6,243 nucleotides of DNA. It comes from Thermogutta sp. Its GTDB lineage: Bacteria > Planctomycetota > Planctomycetia > Pirellulales > Thermoguttaceae. The notes under the pieces were generated by a model. It made no database searches and had not been told where the DNA came from. It saw nothing but the letters and a program-made list of their open reading frames with translations. Both the position numbers and the translations under genes were made by a program. The stretch is taken from positions 1 to 6,243 of the forward strand of contig JAAZNR010000838.1 of the NCBI GenBank assembly GCA_012798155.1, written 5' to 3'. Shown piece after piece: positions 1-6,243 of the stretch (its first letter is position 1; every line of letters starts with the position of its first letter).

Positions 1-13
1 CGGCATGGATTTG

Positions 14-130
14 GAAACGCAGAGGGCGCAAAGGGCGCGGAGGAGAAGGTGATGGAAGAATGAAGAAGAATTGGCAGCCGCAACTCCGCGTTCTCTCCGT
101 CTCTGCGTTCTCGGCGTTCTCCGCGTTTCC
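14..130. repeat. 9-nt periodic inverted-repeat element
   Basis: The left arm (16-42) is three 9-nt units: aacgcagag, ggcgcaaag, ggcgcggag. The right arm (84-127) carries the same unit on the opposite strand: ctccgcgtt, ctctccgt (one base short), ctctgcgtt, ctcggcgtt, ctccgcgtt. GGAAACGC at 13-20 has its complement GCGTTTCC at 123-130, so the arms can pair over about 30-45 nt with a purine-rich loop of about 40 nt. Because the period is a multiple of three, the element stays open in several frames and encodes low-complexity peptides such as SAFSAFSAF. I take it to be a dispersed non-coding palindromic repeat rather than a gene. Similar elements are, from memory, common in planctomycete and some other genomes, but its copy number cannot be seen here. 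Confidence 0.7.
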
Positions 131-434
131 ATCTTTTCATTCCCCAAAGCCCTTCACAGGTCGGCGGGAGGCCCGGTGCCGTTGCAAGCCGAAACATGTA
201 GCGGGCCCATTCACATCTCAAGGTAACAGCCCGGTTTTTGCAGGCTTCCCCGCGGGGATGGGGAGAGTGCCCATGAACAGTTGCCGACGCCGCAGGATGC
301 TGGTTGGGACGAAAACCTCGTCGGCCCGGCCCCCCCATCAATTTATCGGGCAGCCGCCCCTCCTTGCTGCTGCCACCCGTGGCAAACAGCGGATCGGCTC
401 CAGCGACTCCAAAGCGGCTACATCCGGAAAGCGG
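131..434. other. Non-coding stretch downstream of argH
   Basis: I see no convincing gene in these 304 bp. One minus-strand frame stays open from about 337 to the left edge, but it runs into the periodic repeat and shows no recognisable domain. The stretch contains a 12-bp perfect palindrome (247-258, TCCCCGCGGGGA), a run of seven C (330-336) and the stem-loop at 366-390. It probably holds the 3' end of the argH transcript. Confidence 0.5.
366..390 (-). terminator. Stem-loop after argH, possible transcript end
   Basis: TGCCA (371-375) pairs with TGGCA (380-384) around a 4-nt loop. An outer GCTG/CAGC pair (366-369 and 387-390) extends the stem across a small internal loop. It lies about 45 nt beyond the argH stop in the direction of argH transcription. 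No U-run follows on the minus strand, so it is not a classical intrinsic terminator. It could instead protect the mRNA 3' end or have no role. Confidence 0.25.
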
Positions 435-444
435 CTACGTCCGG
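411..444. repeat. 17-bp tandem duplication across the argH stop
   Basis: AAAGCGGCTACATCCGG (411-427) is followed directly by AAAGCGGCTACGTCCGG (428-444); the copies differ at one base. The argH stop TAG (435-437 on the minus strand) lies in the right-hand copy. The left-hand copy carries a second TAG 17 nt further on, out of frame. This looks like a recent slippage or short duplication at the gene end that did not change the protein. Confidence 0.85.
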
Positions 445-1823
445 TCGGATTCCAGTCGCTGTTTCCAGGCGTCAATCTGCCGCCGCACCTGTTCAGGGGC
501 CGTGGAGCCGAAGCTCCGCATCCGGCGGACCGCCTTGTCAGGCCCCAGGACCTCGCGTACGGACTCATCGAGCGAGGGGACGACCTCTTGGAACACCGCG
601 AGCGGCAAATCGATCAGACGGCAGTTGCGATCCATCGCCGCCCGAACCAGTCGCCCCACCGCTTCGTGGGCCGACCTCTGCGGGACGCCCTGCAAAATCA
701 GATACTCCATGAGCGTCGTCGCGTCGAGGTAACCGCGATCCAGTCGCTCCTCCACGGCCGGGCGGTTGATTTCGGTTTGGGCGACCAGGGGCGCCGCCAA
801 CTCCAAACAAGAGTGTACCGTGTCGAAGGCATCGAAGACGGGAGGCTTGTCCTCCTGGAGGTCGCGGTTATAGGCCAAAGGCAGGCCCTTCAGCAGGACC
901 AGCATCTGCTGCAACGACCCGATGACCCGCGCCGTCCTGCCCCGAATCAATTCCAGCACGTCCGGATTGATCTTTTGCGGCATGATGGACGAACCGGTGC
1001 AAAAACCTTGCGGCAATCGCAAAAAATTGAACTCGCAGGTGGACCACAAGATCCATTCCTCGGCCCAATGGCTGAGGTGCACGGCGATCAGGCTCAAGCA
1101 GAAGAGGAACTCGGCCGCGAAATCGCGGTCGCTTACCGAGTCGAGGCTATTGGCGGTGGGCGCCGCGAATCCCAAGGCCCGGGCCGTGGAATCGCGATCG
1201 ACGGGCAGACTCGTTCCCGCCAGGGCGGCCGAGCCGAGGGGACAAAGGTTGACGCGTTTGCGACAATCCGACAGGCGCTCGCGATCCCGCTCGAATTTTT
1301 CGCAATAGGCCAGCCAATAATGAGCCGCCGAGACCGGCTGGGCACGCTGCAAATGGGTATAACCCGGCAAGATGCAGTCCCAGTCTCGATCGCAACGTCC
1401 CACGAACGCCGTCTGAAGCCGCCGTAGGGACGCGAGCAAAGCGTCGATCGCGTCCCGCACCCAAAGCCGAAAGTCGGTCGCCACTTGGTCGTTGCGGCTC
1501 CGTGCCGTATGCAGTTTTCGCCCCACGTCGCCGATCCGGTCGATCAGCGCCCGTTCGACGTGCATGTGGATGTCTTCCCATTCCACGCGGAACGGAAAAC
1601 GCCCCTCGGCGATCTCCCGCCCGATCTCATCCAGCCCCTGCGTGATTTGGCGGCACTCGTCGGCGGTAATCAGACCCGCCTCGGCCAACATTCGGGCATG
1701 GGCCTTGGAGCCGGCAATGTCCTGCTCGGCCAACCGCCGGTCGAAGCTGATGCTCTCGGTGAACAGCTCGACGCGGCGATCCGTCGCTTCTCGAAAGACC
1801 CCTCCCCACGGTTTATCGGTCAC
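435..1823 (-). CDS. argH: Argininosuccinate lyase
   Basis: Catalyses the last step of arginine synthesis, cleaving argininosuccinate to arginine and fumarate in the cytoplasm; the family works as a homotetramer. The 462-residue protein has the usual family length and is complete. Conserved blocks of the fumarase/aspartase superfamily are in order: [14 protein letters not shown] (33-46), EDIHMHVE (83-90), HTARSRNDQ (105-113), [10 protein letters not shown] (154-163, with the probable catalytic His157), the signature loop [12 protein letters not shown] (277-288, with the catalytic serine) and YNRDLQEDK (318-326). The start is GTG at 1823, preceded by GAGGA at 1830-1834 with a 6-nt gap. The usual WGGRF reads WGGVF, and the usual MPQKKN reads MPQKIN; the remaining core is intact, so activity is expected. 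It is divergent from carB, which supplies carbamoyl phosphate earlier in the same pathway. The stop codon lies inside a 17-bp tandem duplication. Confidence 0.97.
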   Translation of the reverse strand: MTDKPWGGVFREATDRRVELFTESISFDRRLAEQDIAGSKAHARMLAEAGLITADECRQITQGLDEIGREIAEGRFPFRVEWEDIHMHVERALIDRIGDVGRKLHTARSRNDQVATDFRLWVRDAIDALLASLRRLQTAFVGRCDRDWDCILPGYTHLQRAQPVSAAHYWLAYCEKFERDRERLSDCRKRVNLCPLGSAALAGTSLPVDRDSTARALGFAAPTANSLDSVSDRDFAAEFLFCLSLIAVHLSHWAEEWILWSTCEFNFLRLPQGFCTGSSIMPQKINPDVLELIRGRTARVIGSLQQMLVLLKGLPLAYNRDLQEDKPPVFDAFDTVHSCLELAAPLVAQTEINRPAVEERLDRGYLDATTLMEYLILQGVPQRSAHEAVGRLVRAAMDRNCRLIDLPLAVFQEVVPSLDESVREVLGPDKAVRRMRSFGSTAPEQVRRQIDAWKQRLESDRT

Positions 1824-1941
1824 TTTGATTCCTCATCGAAGCAAAGAAGATTCCGGCGCCTATCGCGGCGATTTGCGGTATTTCGCCGGCAGGCAGGCCG
1901 TCCCACGGCGACGCCGCCGGCCGTCGTGCCTATCCTTTACC

Positions 1942-1970
1942 ACTCTAGGAAGGGTCCGGCGCGGCGTCAA
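1942..1970 (-). promoter_or_regulatory. Sigma70-type promoter for argH
   Basis: Read on the minus strand, TTGACG (1970-1965; 5 of 6 to consensus) is followed after exactly 17 nt by TAGAGT (1947-1942; 4 of 6). Transcription would start near 1935, giving a leader of about 110 nt that is GC-rich and contains short self-complementary segments. The position and spacing fit argH well. No ARG-box-like operator was recognised. This is a pattern match without experimental support. Confidence 0.55.
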
Positions 1971-2146
1971 CGAACACCCTGGATCCCGCATCCTGGACCA
2001 CGGCAAGCGGAAACAAAAGTCAACGGGGACGTCGATCCGGCCCGGTCAACCGCCGGAAAAAGGCTTTCGGCTTCGGTTCCCCATCCAGGCGATCCCGCAA
2101 CGCGGCCCAAAGAGCCGCTTGCGATGCGACCGCTGACGTACTGATG

Positions 2147-2200
2147 GTTGTGGCAGCCTCGGGGGCTTGATGCCGCCTATCGCGGGCCGGCTGCTACAAC
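2147..2200. repeat. REP-like inverted repeat
   Basis: GTTGTGGCAGCC (2147-2158) is the inverse of GGCTGCTACAAC (2189-2200) at 11 of 12 positions; the one difference still allows a G-U pair. Between the arms, GGC (2164-2166) and GCC (2172-2174) can form a small inner hairpin around TTGAT. The size and nested design resemble dispersed intergenic palindromic repeats. It could form a strong hairpin in transcripts of either strand. Whether further copies exist cannot be told from this window. Confidence 0.6.
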
Positions 2201-2272
2201 GCAAACGGCCGGCCGCCCAAAGGGTGGACTGTAATTCCGCCCCCCGTTCCGATACCATGGATGAGATGCCGG

Positions 2273-2320
2273 TATGATAGTTGAGAGCGCTTCCCCGACC
2301 GCCAGGCGGCCGTTCTCAGC
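2273..2320 (+). promoter_or_regulatory. Possible carB -10 box and leader hairpin
   Basis: TATGAT (2273-2278) matches the -10 consensus at 5 of 6, but no good -35 box sits 16-18 nt upstream, so this promoter call is weak. A second candidate, TGTAAT (2230-2235), also lacks a -35. Right after TATGAT, 2280-2289 can pair with 2311-2320 (10 pairs, two of them G-U) around an inner CCG/CGG stem (2299-2301 and 2307-2309). If transcription starts here, the carB mRNA would begin with this hairpin and have a leader of about 200 nt. ATACC (2252-2256) and GGTAT (2271-2275) form a short inverted repeat overlapping the -10 box, which could be an operator half-site pair. Confidence 0.3.
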
Positions 2321-2487
2321 GGTGATCACGTTCCCGTGAGTTCCCGTCGATGGGCAAGTCCTCGGCCGCGGTGGAGTTCCGCGCGCGGGCCGGTGTCCGC
2401 GGCGACCCCTAGTCGTAGCCCGTCGGCCTTTCCCCTCCCGCCTCTTGAAGCAACCGATTCGGCAAGGAACCAGGAGAACCCAAGACC

Positions 2488-5400
2488 GTGCCGCGACGAG
2501 ATGACATCCGCTCCATCCTGTTGATCGGCTCCGGGCCCATCGTCATCGGGCAAGCTTGCGAATTCGACTATTCCGGCACGCAGGCCTGCAAGGCCCTGCG
2601 GGAGGAAGGCTACCGGGTCATCCTCATCAACTCCAACCCGGCCACGATCATGACCGACCCGGAGATGGCGGACCGTACGTACATCGAGCCGGTGACGTGG
2701 GAATTCGCGGCCAAGGTGATCGAGAAAGAGCGGCCGGACGCCTTGCTACCCACTTTGGGAGGCCAGACGGGCTTGAACGTGGCCATGGACCTTTTCCGCC
2801 GCGGCGTCTTGGAACAATACGGCGTGGAGATGATCGGCGCCGATTCGCAAGCCATCGCCAAGGCGGAAGAACGCGATCAATTCCGGCTGGCCATGCAGAA
2901 GATCGGATTGGAGGTTTGCCGGGGCAAGACCGTGCGATCGCTCGCCGAAGCGCGCGAGACGATCAAGGAGATCGGGCTGCCCTGCGTGGTCCGCCCCAGC
3001 TTCACGCTCGGCGGGAGCGGTTCCAGCGTGGCCTTCAACCTCGAGCAGTTCGTGGAGAAGGTCTCTTGGGGATTGACGGCCTCCCCCATCAACGAGGTAC
3101 TGCTGGAGGAATCGATCCTGGGCTGGAAGGAATTCGAAATGGAGGTGATGCGCGACGCGGACGACAACGTCGTGATCATCTGCTCCATCGAGAACTTCGA
3201 TCCCATGGGCGTGCATACCGGCGATTCGATCACGGTCGCCCCCGCTCAAACCTTGACGGACAAGGAATACCAGCGGATGCGCGACGCCTCCATCGCCGTG
3301 ATTCGCGAGATCGGCGTGGACACCGGCGGCTCGAACATCCAGTTCGCGGTCCATCCCCAAACCGGCCGGATGGTGGTCATCGAGATGAATCCTCGCGTCA
3401 GCCGTTCCAGCGCCCTGGCGTCGAAGGCCACCGGATTCCCGATTGCCAAGATCGCGGCCAAGCTCGCGGTCGGCTACCGTTTGCACGAACTGGCCAACGA
3501 CATCACGCGGCGGACTCGGGCATGCTTCGAACCCACCATCGACTACGTCGTGACCAAGATTCCCCGCTTCGCCTTCGAAAAGTTCCCGGAGGCGGACTCC
3601 GAACTGGGAACGCAGATGAAGAGCGTGGGCGAGACGATGGCGATCGGTCGGTCCTTCAAGGAATCGCTGCAAAAGGCCCTGCGCGGACTGGAGGTGGGAT
3701 CTTTCGGTCTGGGCTGCGACGGCAAGGACCTTTGGGGCACGCCCCGGCAACCCACGCTGGAGGAAATCCGCGTCAAGCTGGCGCATCCGAACGCCCAACG
3801 CATCTGGTACATTCGTTACGCCCTCAAGGCCGGGATGAGCGTGGAGGACATTTACGAGCTGACCGCCATCGACCCGTGGTTCCTGAACAACATTCGGGAA
3901 ATCGTGGAGCTGGAGAATACGTTACGGAGTTTCTCCAGCATCGCGGAGGTCCCCGACGACATCCTGCGGCAGGCCAAACGCTACGGCTTCTCCGATCGCC
4001 AGCTAGCCCATATCTGGAATAGCGCGGAGACCGAAATCCGGGCTGATCGAAAGAGGCGCGGCATCGTGCCCGCCTTCAAGTCCGTCGATACCTGCGCGGC
4101 CGAGTTCGAGGCCTATACCCCTTACTATTATTCCACCTACGAGGACGAGGACGAGGTGCCGGCCAAACAGCCGGGCAAGAAGCGGATCATGATCCTCGGG
4201 GGGGGGCCCAATCGCATCGGGCAGGGCATCGAGTTCGACTACTGTTGCTGCCACGCCAGCTTCGCCATGCGTGAGCTGGGCATCGAGTCCGTGATGGTCA
4301 ACTCCAACCCGGAAACCGTTTCCACGGACTATGATACCAGCGACCTGTTGTTCTTCGAGCCGCTGACTCGCGAAGACATCCTGAACATCCAGGACCGCGT
4401 TCAAGCGGACGGCGTGATCGTCCAGTTCGGCGGGCAAACGCCGCTCAATCTGGCCCGGGCGCTCCAGGTGGACGGCGTCCCCATCATCGGCACGAGCGTC
4501 GACACCATCGAGGATGCGGAGGATCGGGAGCGGTTCGCGGAGCTGCTGAAGCGCTTGAACCTGCGGCAACCGGCGAACGCGATCGCCCGGACCATGGACG
4601 AGGCCCGATCCGCGGTCCGGCAGGTCGGTTTTCCCGCCCTGGTCCGCCCCAGTTTCGTGCTCGGCGGTCGCGCCATGGAGATCTGCTACGACGATCAACA
4701 ATTCGAACGCTTCGTGAAAGAGGCTTTCGACGCCTCCGAAGGCCAGCCGGTGCTCATCGACAGCTTTCTCGAAGAGGCCGTGGAGCTGGATGTCGATGCG
4801 ATCTCGGACGGGCGGCGGGTGATCGTAGCCGGCATCATGGAACACATCGAGGAGGCCGGCGTGCATTCCGGGGACTCGGCCTGCGCCTTGCCTCCCTACA
4901 GTCTCCCTCAGCCCCTCCTCAACGAAATCAGCGAGGCCACCAAGAAGATGGCCGCCGCCATGAGGGTGGTGGGCTTGATGAACGTTCAATATGCGGTCAA
5001 ACGAACGGGCGGCGCCCATGTGCTCTACGTGCTGGAGGTCAACCCCCGCGCCAGCCGCACCGTCCCCTTCGTGTCCAAGGCCGTCGGCAAGCCTTTGGCG
5101 CGGGCCGCGGCCAAGGTCATGGTCGGCGTCTCCTTGGAAGAGCAAGGCTGGACCGAGACCCTCCCGCCCCGGCACGTCTCGGTCAAGGAAGCCGTCCTCC
5201 CGTTCGTCAAGTTTCGCGGCGTGGACATCGTCCTCGGGCCGGAGATGAAGTCCACCGGCGAAGTGATGGGCATCAGCGATCGGTTTTCGGTGGCCTTTGC
5301 GAAGAGCCAGATCGCGGCGGGCACCATCCTCCCCAAGAGCGGAAAGATCTTCGTCAGCGTGGCCGATCGCAACAAGGGACCTATCGCCGAGATCGCGCGG

Positions 5401-5781
5401 CGTTTGGAAAAGATGGGCTACGAAATCTTGGCCACCAAGGGCACGGCCGATCGCCTGGGGGCCGCCGGAATCCGGGTGGAAAGACTGAAAAAGATCCAGG
5501 AAGGCCATCCCAACATTCTCGATCATATCTTGAACGGGACGGTCAAGTTGGTCATCAACACTCCCAGCGGCAAGGGCGCGCGGACGGACGAAGGGCAGAT
5601 CCGCGCAAAAGCCATCGCCCACGGCATTCCCTGCATCACGACCATCCCGGCCGCGGAAGCCGCCGTACGCGCCATGGAGGCCTTGCAAGAGGGCGTTTCC
5701 TTCGACGTCACGGCCCTCCAAGACCTGTTTCCCGGCTACCGCCGCTCGGCCGGTCCGCCGACCCAATCCGTTCTTCGCTAG
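2488..5781 (+). CDS. carB: Carbamoyl-phosphate synthase large subunit
   Basis: Makes carbamoyl phosphate from bicarbonate, two ATP and ammonia delivered by the small glutaminase subunit CarA; the product feeds arginine and pyrimidine synthesis. The 1097-residue protein is full length (E. coli CarB has 1073). First ATP-grasp unit, about 1-400: [17 protein letters not shown] (14-30), [11 protein letters not shown] (169-179), and Arg129, Arg169, Glu215, His243, Gln285, Glu299 and Asn301 at the same numbers as E. coli active-site residues. Oligomerisation region, about 400-560. Second ATP-grasp unit, about 565-945: [15 protein letters not shown] (571-585), [13 protein letters not shown] (720-732), Gln834, Glu850, Asn852. 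C-terminal MGS-like allosteric domain, about 950-1070: ATKGTA (982-987), INTPSGKG (1023-1030). The GTG start has AGGAGA at 2472-2477, 10 nt upstream, and begins [10 protein letters not shown] as the family does. A run of nine G (4198-4206) encodes Gly571-573. carA is not adjacent. Confidence 0.98.
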   Translation: MPRRDDIRSILLIGSGPIVIGQACEFDYSGTQACKALREEGYRVILINSNPATIMTDPEMADRTYIEPVTWEFAAKVIEKERPDALLPTLGGQTGLNVAMDLFRRGVLEQYGVEMIGADSQAIAKAEERDQFRLAMQKIGLEVCRGKTVRSLAEARETIKEIGLPCVVRPSFTLGGSGSSVAFNLEQFVEKVSWGLTASPINEVLLEESILGWKEFEMEVMRDADDNVVIICSIENFDPMGVHTGDSITVAPAQTLTDKEYQRMRDASIAVIREIGVDTGGSNIQFAVHPQTGRMVVIEMNPRVSRSSALASKATGFPIAKIAAKLAVGYRLHELANDITRRTRACFEPTIDYVVTKIPRFAFEKFPEADSELGTQMKSVGETMAIGRSFKESLQKALRGLEVGSFGLGCDGKDLWGTPRQPTLEEIRVKLAHPNAQRIWYIRYALKAGMSVEDIYELTAIDPWFLNNIREIVELENTLRSFSSIAEVPDDILRQAKRYGFSDRQLAHIWNSAETEIRADRKRRGIVPAFKSVDTCAAEFEAYTPYYYSTYEDEDEVPAKQPGKKRIMILGGGPNRIGQGIEFDYCCCHASFAMRELGIESVMVNSNPETVSTDYDTSDLLFFEPLTREDILNIQDRVQADGVIVQFGGQTPLNLARALQVDGVPIIGTSVDTIEDAEDRERFAELLKRLNLRQPANAIARTMDEARSAVRQVGFPALVRPSFVLGGRAMEICYDDQQFERFVKEAFDASEGQPVLIDSFLEEAVELDVDAISDGRRVIVAGIMEHIEEAGVHSGDSACALPPYSLPQPLLNEISEATKKMAAAMRVVGLMNVQYAVKRTGGAHVLYVLEVNPRASRTVPFVSKAVGKPLARAAAKVMVGVSLEEQGWTETLPPRHVSVKEAVLPFVKFRGVDIVLGPEMKSTGEVMGISDRFSVAFAKSQIAAGTILPKSGKIFVSVADRNKGPIAEIARRLEKMGYEILATKGTADRLGAAGIRVERLKKIQEGHPNILDHILNGTVKLVINTPSGKGARTDEGQIRAKAIAHGIPCITTIPAAEAAVRAMEALQEGVSFDVTALQDLFPGYRRSAGPPTQSVLR

Positions 5782-5898
5782 CGCTTTGTCACAACTACCA
5801 ATGAGGATTGGGACGAGGGCCGTTTTTATGGAATCTGCCGTGACGTGCTCAAAAAGTCCGAGCTCGGATAATCCCCAAATCAACTTGTGACAAAACGC
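5781..5898. repeat. 118-bp imperfect palindrome after carB
   Basis: The ends are GCGCTTTGTCACAA (5781-5794) and TTGTGACAAAACGC (5885-5898), inverse copies at 13 of 14 positions, with ten consecutive perfect pairs. Inner segments pair in the same register or within one base of it: GGATT (5805-5809) with AATCC (5870-5874), CGAG (5814-5817) with CTCG (5863-5866), and TTTT (5824-5827) with AAAA (5852-5855). This shared centre near 5839-5840 means the whole block is one decayed palindrome rather than a chance pair of arms. It starts on the last base of the carB stop codon. It may be a MITE-like remnant or a long hairpin that ends or protects the carB mRNA. No target-site duplication and no transposase gene are visible. 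Confidence 0.65.
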
Positions 5899-5971
5899 CG
5901 GCTGGGATCTCGAGCCGCCACCCCCTTACGTTCCCCCTGCGGAGAAGGATCCCACGTTCGGTTGAATCCTC

Positions 5972-6027
5972 GCATGCCGCTGCGGCATGCCGCCGAGTCC
6001 ATTGAACTTCTGGGAAGCTCGGCGGCA
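5972..6027. repeat. Two overlapping strong hairpins
   Basis: GCATGCCG (5972-5979) pairs perfectly with CGGCATGC (5983-5990) around a CTG loop. TGCCGCCGAG (5988-5997) pairs perfectly with CTCGGCGGCA (6018-6027) around a 20-nt loop. The two share bases 5988-5990, so complete formation of one frays the other. GCATGCCGC also recurs directly at 5972-5980 and 5985-5993. No U-run follows either stem, so intrinsic termination is not indicated. They could be REP-type repeats, the 3' end of the carB transcript, or part of the leader of the gene starting at 6162. Confidence 0.6.
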
Positions 6028-6055
6028 ATTCGGGTAATCGCTCTGTTCGCACCGG

Positions 6056-6112
6056 CGGGAAAGCGTTACCATGACGGGGGAGCGAGGAACCCGTCCATCG
6101 GGCGCTTTTCCG
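6056..6112 (+). promoter_or_regulatory. Nested hairpin upstream of the right-edge gene
   Basis: An outer 10-pair stem joins 6056-6065 (CGGGAAAGCG) to 6103-6112 (CGCTTTTCCG) with a single G-U. Inside it, GACGGG (6073-6078) pairs with CCCGTC (6090-6095). A competing stem, CCCG (6090-6093) with CGGG (6099-6102), lies just before CGC and TTTT (6106-6109), which would look like a weak terminator. The element ends 49 nt before the ATG of the next gene. These alternatives permit attenuator-like behaviour, but that is inference; a decayed palindromic repeat would look the same. No clear promoter was found in 5899-6161. Confidence 0.35.
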
Positions 6113-6161
6113 GTTATCTCAAGGCCTGCCTTTTGGAACTGAGCGAAGGGGAGAGAAGCCC

Positions 6162-6243
6162 ATGTTACGCCGAGTAGGACCTTGGCTCGCGGTTTTCGTG
6201 GTGGGAACGCTGTTCGGGCTGTCGGCCGCGATGCTGCGGTCCC
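6162..6243 (+). CDS. Start of an exported or membrane-anchored protein (partial)
   Basis: Only the first 27 codons are present; the gene continues past the right edge. The ATG at 6162 has a strong Shine-Dalgarno AAGGGGAG (6146-6153) at an 8-nt gap, which makes the start convincing. The peptide begins MLRRVGPWLAVFVVGTLFGL. The two arginines at residues 3-4, followed by about 18 hydrophobic residues, form either a Sec-type signal peptide or an N-terminal membrane anchor. The arginine pair is not in a twin-arginine motif context. No cleavage site can be judged and the function cannot be recognised from this much sequence. It follows carB on the same strand, but 380 bp of structured spacer makes a shared operon doubtful. 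Confidence 0.75.
   Translation, partial: MLRRVGPWLAVFVVGTLFGLSAAMLRS

Larger units (their letters stand above)
1824..2487. other. Divergent argH-carB intergenic region
   Basis: This 664-bp spacer has no convincing gene. Short frames here (for example 2046-2258 minus and 2336-2524 plus) lack a domain or a good ribosome site and run through repeats. It holds the argH promoter (1942-1970), GC-rich self-complementary sequence in the argH leader (for example CGGCGACGCCG at 1906-1916), the REP-like repeat at 2147-2200, a 10-bp palindrome CGGCCGGCCG (2206-2215), and the probable carB control region. carA is not present upstream of carB. Confidence 0.7.

Noticed and set aside
1..337. Minus-strand frame from about 337 that stays open to the left edge
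   Set aside because: Its last third is the periodic repeat and the rest has no domain character. No clear ribosome site was found that would set it apart from background.
60..1427. 455-codon open frame on the plus strand
   Set aside because: It begins inside the periodic repeat and then lies antisense to argH. The argH frame has clear family motifs and this one has none; GC-rich genes commonly leave open antisense frames.
1485..2144. Two overlapping plus-strand frames of about 215 codons
   Set aside because: They are antisense to the argH 5' end and its promoter, with no recognisable domain; two frames open together point to base composition.
2046..2258. 70-codon minus-strand frame
   Set aside because: It runs through the REP-like inverted repeat, so the frame is a by-product of the repeat.
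2556..4022. 488-codon open frame on the plus strand within carB
   Set aside because: Out-of-frame shadow of carB with low-complexity Arg/Gly/His composition.
5817..5827. GGGCCG followed by five T as an intrinsic terminator of carB
   Set aside because: No GC-rich stem directly precedes the T-run; its better partner is the A-run at 5851-5855 within the larger palindrome.
4003..5883. 626-codon open frame on the minus strand
   Set aside because: It is antisense to the second half of carB, rich in D, H, G and R without domain character, and begins in the palindrome after carB.
5789..5890. TCACA and TGTGA as a CRP-type operator
   Set aside because: The half-sites are in the opposite order and about 90 bp apart, so they do not form the TGTGA-N6-TCACA site.
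6071..6142. 23-codon frame, a possible leader peptide
   Set aside because: No good Shine-Dalgarno and no run of regulatory codons. It is kept only as part of the structured-leader finding.
5887..6177. 96-codon plus-strand frame
   Set aside because: It starts in the palindrome, crosses all the hairpins and overlaps the better-supported start at 6162. There is no recognisable domain.

Overview
The window is about 6.2 kb of GC-rich bacterial chromosome. It carries two complete housekeeping genes on opposite strands, argH (minus) and carB (plus), and the first 27 codons of a third gene at the right edge. Both complete genes start with GTG and have good Shine-Dalgarno sequences. The high GC, the long structured intergenic spaces, a lone carB without carA, and the detailed sequence of ArgH (GVF near the N terminus, MPQKIN in the signature loop) suggest Planctomycetota to me. 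That assignment rests on remembered sequence character, not on a search, and is only moderately sure.

Layout. Positions 14-130 hold a 9-nt-periodic element arranged as an inverted repeat. Positions 131-434 have no convincing gene. argH runs leftward from 1823 to 435, and a 17-bp tandem duplication spans its stop codon. The 664-bp divergent spacer (1824-2487) holds a convincing sigma70-type promoter for argH, a REP-like inverted repeat at 2147-2200, and a -10-like box followed by a hairpin in the probable carB leader. carB runs rightward from 2488 to 5781. Directly after its stop lies a 118-bp imperfect palindrome with near-perfect 14-bp ends. It is followed by a run of strong hairpins (5972-6112), and then by the start of a probable membrane-anchored or exported protein at 6162.

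How the genes relate. CarB makes carbamoyl phosphate, which feeds both arginine (through citrulline) and pyrimidine synthesis. ArgH carries out the last step of arginine synthesis. The two are divergently arranged and metabolically linked, but the long spacer and separate promoter signals do not prove shared control.

I found no defence system, mobile gene, CRISPR array, tRNA or rRNA. The long extra open frames (for example 60-1427 plus, 4003-5883 minus, 2556-4022 plus) are antisense or out-of-frame shadows of argH and carB. The least explained parts are the intergenic inverted repeats: four structurally different ones, at least one in every intergenic gap. These are the best candidates for follow-up, but nothing here clearly amounts to a new biological system.
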